DNA of 64,000 nt from Jannaschia formosa (GTDB lineage Bacteria; Pseudomonadota; Alphaproteobacteria; Rhodobacterales; Rhodobacteraceae): positions 186,001 to 250,000 of the forward strand of contig NZ_QPLJ01000001.1 in the NCBI RefSeq assembly GCF_003340555.1. The letters run 5' to 3'. Every line of letters starts with the position of its first letter. Position 1 is the stretch's first letter. The notes beneath the pieces are model-generated. The model did no database searches. It was not told the DNA's origin and worked only from the letters and a program-made list of their open reading frames with translations. Shown here in pieces: positions 58,455 through 64,000 of this stretch. The position numbers and the translations under genes are program-made.

Positions 58455-59114
58455 ATGGCGGACGGCTTCACCGAGATGCTCGATCGGGCGCAGACCTTCT
58501 ACGGAGAGCTGGCGCGGAACAACTCGAAGGACTGGTTCGAGCCGCGCAAGGACGGCTGGAAGCGCGATATCGAGGCGCCCGCGAAGCTGCTCGCCGGGCT
58601 CGTGGCCGAGGACCTGTCGCGCATGACCGGCGATCCCCATGCGGGCAAGGTCTTCCGCATCAACCGGGATGTGCGCTTCTCGAAGGACAAGGCGCCCTAC
58701 AAGACGATGCTGGCGATGCTCTGGTCCTCGGGCGATGCGGACAGCCTCGCCCCCGCCTTCTACTTCGGGATCGAGCCCGACCGCACCTTCGTCGGCTGCG
58801 GCACGCCCGGCTTCGACAAGGAGGGGCTGGCGCGCTATCGCGCCATGGTCGACCGCTGGGGCGACCGGCTGGCCGAGGTCATCGAGGCGTCGGGCGGCCA
58901 TCTGGCCGAGATCGGACCGGAGCCGCTCAGGCGCGTGCCGAAGCCTTACGCGCCGGACCACCCCCATCGCGACCTGCTGCGCCGAAAGTCCCTGGCCCTC
59001 GGGATGCCGCTCCCCCGGGGCTGGCGGGCCGAAGGCGATGGGCTGGTCACGGCGCTCCTCGACCGTCTCGAGGCGCTGATGCCGTTCCGCGACTTCCTGG
59101 TCGCGCGTCTGTGA
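58455..59114 (+). CDS. DUF2461 (TIGR02453) family protein
   Basis: This 219-residue protein has the family pattern FYGELARNNSKDWFEPRKDGWK (about 16-37), KVFRINRDVRFSKDKAPYKT and the C-terminal FRDFLVARL. The function is unknown. The ATG at 58455 follows GAGGGGA. It overlaps the next MFS gene by four bases (GTGA), so the two are coupled. Confidence 0.9.
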   Translation: MADGFTEMLDRAQTFYGELARNNSKDWFEPRKDGWKRDIEAPAKLLAGLVAEDLSRMTGDPHAGKVFRINRDVRFSKDKAPYKTMLAMLWSSGDADSLAPAFYFGIEPDRTFVGCGTPGFDKEGLARYRAMVDRWGDRLAEVIEASGGHLAEIGPEPLRRVPKPYAPDHPHRDLLRRKSLALGMPLPRGWRAEGDGLVTALLDRLEALMPFRDFLVARL

Positions 59115-60301
59115 CGCGCAACCTCGCGCTCTGGCCCTGGTACCGTTTCCTGCGCTCGCTGCTGTTCTGGCAGGCGATCTGGTTTCTCTACATCCAGGCG
59201 GAGCTGTCGGCGGCGGAGGCCATTGCGATCTATGCGATCTACGACATCGCGACCACTGTCCTGGAGGTGCCCTCGGGCTGGTTCTCGGACCGCTGGGGCC
59301 GGCGGCCGACGCTGATCCTGTCCTCGGCGGCGGCGCTTGCGGCCGCGGCGATGCAGGGCGCGGGCGGCCTTTTCTGGTGGTTCGCGCTGGCGCAGGTCCT
59401 GCTCGGCGCGCATCAGGCCTTCGCCTCGGGCACCGACAGCGCGCTGCTCTACGAGACGCTGGCCGCCGAGGGGCGCGAGGCGGAGATCGAGCGCCACGAG
59501 GTCGTGGGCTGGCGCGCAGGCTTCGCGGGGCTGGCGCTGTCGGCGCTGGCCGGGGGCGCATTGGCGCGGATCGACCTGACCTGGGCCTACTGGGCCACGG
59601 CCGCGGCCTTCACCGCGCTGACCGCCGTCACCCTCGCCCTGCGGGAGCCGCCGCGCGCGGCGCGGCAGGAGGGAGAGCTGGCCGCGCTGTCGCAGATCGG
59701 CGGAGCGTTGCGGAAGCCGCTGCTTCTGTGGCTGCTGGCGCTGATGATGCTCATGTACGGGTTCAGCCACGTGCCCTTCGTCTTCGGCCAGCCCTTCATC
59801 CTGTCGGTGCTGGACGGCACCGCTTTCGCCGACGAGACGCCGCTGGTCTCCGGCGCGGTCACGGCGGGGATGATGAGCGTGTCGCTCGCCGTATCGCTGG
59901 TCGCGCCGCACCTGCGCCGCGCCATCGGGCTGACGGCGATGCTGCTGGCGGCCTTCGCGCTGCAGGTCGCGCTGCCGGGCGCGCTGGCCCTCGCGGCGGG
60001 GCCGCTGGCGGTGCTGCTGCTTCTGGTGCGCATGGTGCCGGACGCGCTGGCCCGGCCCTATCTGCTGGCGCGGGTGCAGCCGCTTCTGCCGGAGGCAGCG
60101 CGGGCGACGCTGCTGTCGGTCGAGAGCCTCCTCGCGCGGCTGCTCTTTGCGGGATCGCTGTGGGTCGCGGCGGCCTCGACCACCGGGATCGGGTTGATGC
60201 CCGAGGCCGACTTGCGGGCGGTGCTGGGCGCCTATGCCGTCGCGGGGCTGGTGGCGTTGCTGATGCTAGTCCTGGCGGCGCGGCGTGTCGGCCCGGCCTG
60301 A
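59111..60301 (+). CDS. MFS transporter
   Basis: This 396-residue protein of about 12 helices starts at a GTG overlapping the DUF2461 stop. EVPSGWFSDRWGRRPTLILSS (about 53-73) is the first cytoplasmic loop signature. The FYRFLRSLLFWQAIWFLYIQ-like N-terminus (LWPWYRFLRSLLFWQAI) fits a group often annotated as sugar or drug exporters. The substrate is unknown. Its 3' end overlaps the opposite-strand membrane-protein gene by 36 bases. Confidence 0.9.
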   Translation: MTRNLALWPWYRFLRSLLFWQAIWFLYIQAELSAAEAIAIYAIYDIATTVLEVPSGWFSDRWGRRPTLILSSAAALAAAAMQGAGGLFWWFALAQVLLGAHQAFASGTDSALLYETLAAEGREAEIERHEVVGWRAGFAGLALSALAGGALARIDLTWAYWATAAAFTALTAVTLALREPPRAARQEGELAALSQIGGALRKPLLLWLLALMMLMYGFSHVPFVFGQPFILSVLDGTAFADETPLVSGAVTAGMMSVSLAVSLVAPHLRRAIGLTAMLLAAFALQVALPGALALAAGPLAVLLLLVRMVPDALARPYLLARVQPLLPEAARATLLSVESLLARLLFAGSLWVAAASTTGIGLMPEADLRAVLGAYAVAGLVALLMLVLAARRVGPA

Positions 60302-60853
60302 CCGGCGCAGCAAGGGCACCCAGGCCCGGCGCCCGGCCACGACCCACAGCGTCACCGCGGCGACCAGAAGGCACAGCGCCCATTTCGTCACGACCCCCAT
60401 CGTGCCCACGATCAGCAGCGCGTGGACGATGGTCCCGGTCACGACGACGAGGATCAGCGCGGTATGGGCGGGCCGGAAGAAGCGGGGCGAAAGCCTGCGC
60501 CGCACCGCCGCCAGTCCCGCCGCGCCGAAGGCCGCCCACATCGCGATGACGCCCCAGGCCGAGAAAGGCGTGGGCGAGGTGAAGGTCAGCGCGTCGATGA
60601 CGTCGGGCGGGCTGGTGATCCAGAGTCCGGCGACATGGACCAGGATCAGCATCACGAGGCCCGCCCCGAGCCAGCGATGCGCGACGCGACCGCGGAGGCC
60701 CGGCAGCCGGTCGAAAGCGAGCAGCGGCTGCACCAGCAGCACCCCCAGAGCCGCCACCCCGGCCAGCCCGGCGATGATGTAGACAGGGCCGCGCCATTCG
60801 AGGAGGGGGCTGGTCGCGGCGACGGCCAGGGGCAGGCCCACCGCCGCCAGCAC
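60266..60853 (-). CDS. Ferric-reductase-like transmembrane protein
   Basis: This product has 195 residues from a GTG at 60853, with about six helices and histidines placed as haem ligands (AHRWLGAG, LILVHVAG, RPAHTALILV, TIVHALLIV). This is the ferric reductase-like transmembrane domain. The true start may lie upstream, since the frame stays open (CTG codons overlapping the previous stop). It follows the dioxygenase-like gene by 26 bases and is probably co-transcribed. Confidence 0.75.
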   Translation of the reverse strand: MLAAVGLPLAVAATSPLLEWRGPVYIIAGLAGVAALGVLLVQPLLAFDRLPGLRGRVAHRWLGAGLVMLILVHVAGLWITSPPDVIDALTFTSPTPFSAWGVIAMWAAFGAAGLAAVRRRLSPRFFRPAHTALILVVVTGTIVHALLIVGTMGVVTKWALCLLVAAVTLWVVAGRRAWVPLLRRSGRADTPRRQD

Positions 60854-60879
60854 CGCGCTCCAGATCAGGAGCGGACGGA

Positions 60880-61368
60880 TCAGGCGGGCTCCAGCACGAA
60901 GGCCACGTCCAGCGTCCGGTCGCCGGGCGATCCCATGATCGGCCGCAGAAAGACGGTGCGGAAGCCGCCATCGTCGTAATCCGAATCATAGGCCAGATGC
61001 CCGTGCGGCTGGCCGAAGGCGGGTACGATCTGCGGCATGTCGAGCGCGAAGCGCCCCTCGGCGTCGGTCAGCGTCGCCCCGTGAGAGCGGGCGTCGCGTT
61101 CATGCCCCTCGGTCGTGTGCGCCCAGACCTGGATGCGGCGGCCGGCCAGCGGCGCCCCGTCGCCCGCGCGGCGCACGGAGCCGGTCATCAGGAAGCCGCC
61201 GCCGCCGATCCGCTCCACGATGGGCGCGCCGGGGCGATAGTTGTTGGCCCCGCCCCGCATCGTCGGCGTGGGCGCAAGCCCCTGGGCGCGGGCAGGACGG
61301 AAGAGGACGGGCGCGGCCAGAGCGGCGGCGGCCCCGATCAGGAGCGTGCGGCGAGGGAACGTCGGCAT
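60880..61368 (-). CDS. Exported intradiol-dioxygenase-like protein with altered metal site
   Basis: This 162-residue protein begins with a twin-arginine-like signal (PRRTLLIGAAAALAAP, then ARAQ near residue 29), behind GAGAGG. The beta-sandwich pattern GSVRRAGDGAPLAGRRIQVWAHTTEG...GATLTDAEGRFALD matches intradiol ring-cleavage dioxygenases. The His pair (His122, His124 in PHGHL) is kept, but the tyrosines that normally bind iron seem absent (AHTTEGHER and VPAFGQ). So activity is doubtful. It precedes a haem-type membrane protein. Confidence 0.75.
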   Translation of the reverse strand: MPTFPRRTLLIGAAAALAAPVLFRPARAQGLAPTPTMRGGANNYRPGAPIVERIGGGGFLMTGSVRRAGDGAPLAGRRIQVWAHTTEGHERDARSHGATLTDAEGRFALDMPQIVPAFGQPHGHLAYDSDYDDGGFRTVFLRPIMGSPGDRTLDVAFVLEPA

Positions 61369-61564
61369 GGGAACCTCTCGGCTTGGTTCGGGACGTTGGA
61401 TCTTCGACCGGAGCATAGAAGGCCGCCGTGGCCAGGCAAACGGATAGCACGGGATCGTGAAGCCCGGGCCGCGATCCGCCGGCGCGTCGCGGGACGCGTA
61501 ACCCGATCCGCGGAACGCCCCTGATGCCCCTCGCGTTGGACCCTACCGACCGCGGAGGAGGACC

Positions 61565-62836
61565 ATGATGCGCCCGGCATTCGTCGGCGACTCTCCGCTG
61601 CGCCGGACCGGGGGGCGGCGATCACCGGCGCTGCTGCGATGGCAGCGCCGAACGGCGGCGGTCGGCATCGGGGCGACCGCACTCGCCTTCGGTCCCGCGC
61701 GGCTGGCCTACGGCATGCTGCTGCCCTCGATCCGCGGCGATCTCTCCTTCTCCGCCGGTCAGGCGGGGCTGATCGCGTCCGGCGCCTTCGCTGGCTTCGC
61801 CGCGGCCCTGCTGGCGGCCTCGCTGCTGAGCCGCGTGGCGGGAGCGAAGCTGCCGATCCTGGTCGGCGGGCTCTGCGCCACGGGCGGCTGCGCCACGGTG
61901 GCGATGGCCGGAGGCGTCCCGACGCTCGCCACCGGCGTGATCGTCGCGGGGCTTTCCGCGGGGTTCTGCTGGACGCCGTTCAACGCCCTCGCGGGACGGC
62001 TGGTGCGGCGCAGCCGGCGGGACGGGCTGCTGTCGGTGGTCTCGACCGGCACGACGCTCGGGATCGCCGCGATGGGACTGGGCGCACTGGCGCTGGCCTG
62101 GACCGGCGCGGGCTGGCGCCTGGCCTGGTGGGCGACGGCCGCGGCGGCGGGGCTGGTGACTGCGCTCGCCTGCGCGCTGCTGCCGTCCACCGGGCGTCTG
62201 CGCCCGGAGCCCTCGCCGCATGCGAGACACCTGACCGCAGCCCATGTCGGCGCCCGCGTGCTGCGCCCGCAGGTCCGGCCGTTCCACGCGCTGGCCCTGG
62301 CCTTCGGCGCGGTCACGGGCGTCTTCTCGACCTTCGCCGTCGACCATGTCGCCGCGAGCGCCGAAAGCGGTCCGCTCCTCGTCGGCGGCCTCGTGTTCCT
62401 GTCCTACGGGATCTGGGGTGCGCTGGGCTTCGGCACCGCCAGGCTGGAAAGAAGGGTCGGGCTGCGCGCGGCGCTGGCGCTTTGCGTCGCGCTCGCGGGG
62501 CTGGGCTGCCTCGGGCCCGCGCTCTGGCCCGGCGCCTGGGCGGTGGTGCTGGCCGCGTCCGGGGCGATGGGGGCGAGCGTGATGATCTTCGCCGCCCTGC
62601 TCTCGGTGACGGCGCTGCGGCTGTTCCCCGCCCTGCCGGTGATCGGGCTGACGGCGCTGGTGCTGGCCATGTCCGTCGGGTCGATGGCCGGCCCGCCGCT
62701 GGCGGGGCTGCTGGCGGATTGGGCGGGGACGGGACCGGCGCTCGGGGCGGCCGCCCTGCTGGCAGGCGCGGCCCTCCCCCTCGCGCTGTCGGCCGCCGCA
62801 GACGGGCGCGGCGGCCGGTCGCGTCAGCTTCGGTGA
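61565..62836 (+). CDS. MFS transporter, YbfB/YjiJ type
   Basis: This 423-residue protein of 12 helices has an ATG at 61565 behind GGAGGAG. The N-terminal FGPARLAYGMLLPSIRGDLSFSAGQAGLIASG and the RLVRRSRRDGLLSVVSTGTTLG loop match YbfB/YjiJ carriers. The substrate is unknown. Its end overlaps the convergent monooxygenase gene by 13 bases. Confidence 0.9.
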   Translation: MMRPAFVGDSPLRRTGGRRSPALLRWQRRTAAVGIGATALAFGPARLAYGMLLPSIRGDLSFSAGQAGLIASGAFAGFAAALLAASLLSRVAGAKLPILVGGLCATGGCATVAMAGGVPTLATGVIVAGLSAGFCWTPFNALAGRLVRRSRRDGLLSVVSTGTTLGIAAMGLGALALAWTGAGWRLAWWATAAAAGLVTALACALLPSTGRLRPEPSPHARHLTAAHVGARVLRPQVRPFHALALAFGAVTGVFSTFAVDHVAASAESGPLLVGGLVFLSYGIWGALGFGTARLERRVGLRAALALCVALAGLGCLGPALWPGAWAVVLAASGAMGASVMIFAALLSVTALRLFPALPVIGLTALVLAMSVGSMAGPPLAGLLADWAGTGPALGAAALLAGAALPLALSAAADGRGGRSRQLR

Positions 62837-64000
62837 TGGACCTCCTGCAACCCGTAGACGGGGGTCGGAATCCCCTCCATCCGCGCCTTCAGCTGCAGGG
62901 CCAGGAACTGCGAATAGTGACGCGACTGGTGCAGGTTGCCGCCATGCATCCAGAGACCCTCCTGCTGGGTCGGCTTCCACATGTTGCGCTGCTCGCCCTC
63001 CCATGGACCCGGGTCCTTGGTCGTGTTCGAGCCGAGGCCCCAGACCTTGCCGATCCGGTCAGCCATCTCCTGCCCCATCAGGTCGGCGACCCAGCCGTTC
63101 ATCGAGTTGTAGCCGGTCGCATAGACGATCAGGTCCGCTTCCAGCTTCGTGCCGTCGTCGAGCACCACGCCGTCCTCGACCACCTCGGCGACCTGCCCGC
63201 GCTTCAGCTTGATCTTGCCGTCGATGATGAGCTGGCTGGCGCCCACGTCGATGTAATAGCCCGATCCGCGGCGCAGGTACTTCATGAAGAGCCCGCTGTC
63301 GTCGTCGCCCCAGTCGAGCCAGAAGCCCGCCTTCTCCAGCCCCTCGTAGAACTCCGCGTCCTTCTCCTTCATCGCGGCATAGGCCGGGATCTGGAACTCG
63401 TGCAGGATGGCATAGGGCAGCGAGGCGAAGATCAGATCCGCCTTCTCGGTCGTCATCCCCGCCTTGACCGCCCGCTCGGAATAGAGGTCCCCCAGCCCGA
63501 CCTCCATCAGCGTGTCCGACCGCACGATATGGGTCGAGCTGCGCTGGACCATGGTGACGTCCACGTCGTTCTCCCAGAGCGCGGCGCAGATGTCGTGGGC
63601 GGAGTTGTTCGAGCCGATGACGACCGCCTTCTTGCCCGCCCACCTGTCGGGCCCGTCATGCTCGGAGCTGTGCTGCTGCACGCCCTTGAAGCGGTCCATG
63701 CCGGGGAAGTCGGGCATCCGCTTCTTGCCCGACATGCCGGTCGCCATGACCAGCTGCTTGGGGCGAAGCGTCACCTCCTCGCCGTCGCGATCGACGACGA
63801 GCGTCCATTCCTTCGCGGTCTCGTCATAGGTCGCGGACTTCGCCGTCGTCTTGGTCCAGTAGTTCAGCTCCATGACCTTGGTGTACATCTCCAGCCAGTC
63901 GCCGATCTTGTCCTTGGGCGCGAAGACGGGCCAGTTCTCGGGGAACTTCAGGTAGGGCAGATGGTCGTACCAGACCGGGTCGTGCAGGCAGAGCGACTTG
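62824..64000 (-). CDS. Flavin-containing monooxygenase, partial (N-terminus beyond the window)
   Basis: The frame stays open to the window edge at 64000, so only the C-terminal 391 residues or so are seen; the ATG at 63888 is internal. The first part reads FPENWPVFAPKDKIGDWLEMY. The second NAD(P) motif is VVIGSNNSAHDICAALWEN (GSNNSA instead of GxGxSA). LVMATGMSGKKRMPDFPGMD is the FMO/BVMO linker, and the final YATGYNSMNGW is the ATG-type motif. The family is FAD/NADPH-dependent monooxygenases, often acting on trimethylamine or ketones. Confidence 0.9.
   Translation of the reverse strand, partial: KSLCLHDPVWYDHLPYLKFPENWPVFAPKDKIGDWLEMYTKVMELNYWTKTTAKSATYDETAKEWTLVVDRDGEEVTLRPKQLVMATGMSGKKRMPDFPGMDRFKGVQQHSSEHDGPDRWAGKKAVVIGSNNSAHDICAALWENDVDVTMVQRSSTHIVRSDTLMEVGLGDLYSERAVKAGMTTEKADLIFASLPYAILHEFQIPAYAAMKEKDAEFYEGLEKAGFWLDWGDDDSGLFMKYLRRGSGYYIDVGASQLIIDGKIKLKRGQVAEVVEDGVVLDDGTKLEADLIVYATGYNSMNGWVADLMGQEMADRIGKVWGLGSNTTKDPGPWEGEQRNMWKPTQQEGLWMHGGNLHQSRHYSQFLALQLKARMEGIPTPVYGLQEVHHRS

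Overview
The window is about 68-70% GC by eye and reads as one chromosomal stretch of an alphaproteobacterium of the family Rhodobacteraceae (Roseobacter/Rhodobacter group). This rests on several features: an atpHAGDC cluster with an H-type lectin gene behind it, a class I lysyl-tRNA synthetase, a Rhodobacter-type porin, the leuS-lptE-holA order, an OmpR-type regulator followed by a strong 3'-UTR terminator as in the SorX locus, and many short secreted proteins processed at A-x-A|Q sites. I saw no IS element, phage gene, CRISPR array, tRNA or rRNA gene. About 65 protein genes are supported, most in short operons with 1-4 base overlaps.

Region 1 (45-12896) is a galactoside uptake and catabolism operon. 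It has an ABC solute-binding protein, two permeases, cytoplasmic GH36 alpha-galactosidase and GH42 beta-galactosidase, and most of the oxidative (De Ley-Doudoroff) galactose route: sugar dehydrogenase (SDR), SMP-30 type lactonase, KDGal kinase (dgoK) and KDPGal aldolase (dgoA). A class I GAPDH lies tail-to-tail at the end and could use the triose product. The ABC ATPase, galactonate dehydratase and a regulator are not in the window and may lie upstream. Two small secreted proteins of unknown function and an MmcQ/YjbR protein sit between the transporter genes, which is unusual.

Region 2 (12945-18217) holds F1-ATPase atpHAGDC on the minus strand, closed by a terminator and followed by a lectin gene. 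Region 3 (18549-30934) is housekeeping: a methyltransferase, gloB, clpA, an M23 peptidase, an SDR, pmbA, a CysQ/IMPase-type phosphatase, a rhomboid-like protein without its catalytic dyad, trpS, an Asp-box repeat protein, a LysR regulator and a 46-residue secreted peptide. Region 4 (31043-38397) holds a TerB-like protein, class I lysS, a divergent PP2C-response regulator/Hpt pair with CtrA-like sites between them, ilvA, and membrane and PRC-barrel proteins.

Region 5 (38472-48633) holds argG, an AbrB-family membrane protein, fasciclin, a secreted MsrA, HNH and BaiN-like genes with overlapping start codons, the chain proC-csaA-hydroxyacid dehydrogenase-ogt, then ghrA and holA. Region 6 (48644-56920) holds lptE, leuS, a DUF3576 lipoprotein, a porin, a YggS protein, an L,D-transpeptidase, a RibA with a degenerate RibB-like N-terminus, and an OmpR regulator with a probable SorX-type sRNA. 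Region 7 (57011-64000) holds three MFS transporters, a DUF2461 protein, a haem-type membrane protein paired with a secreted intradiol-dioxygenase-like protein, and a flavin monooxygenase cut by the window end.

No wholly new multi-gene system stands out. The best leads are the unknown secreted proteins in the galactoside transporter operon, the Lys-to-Asn change in its dehydrogenase, the inactive rhomboid, the degenerate RibA N-terminus, the SorX-like RNA and a dispersed hairpin repeat.
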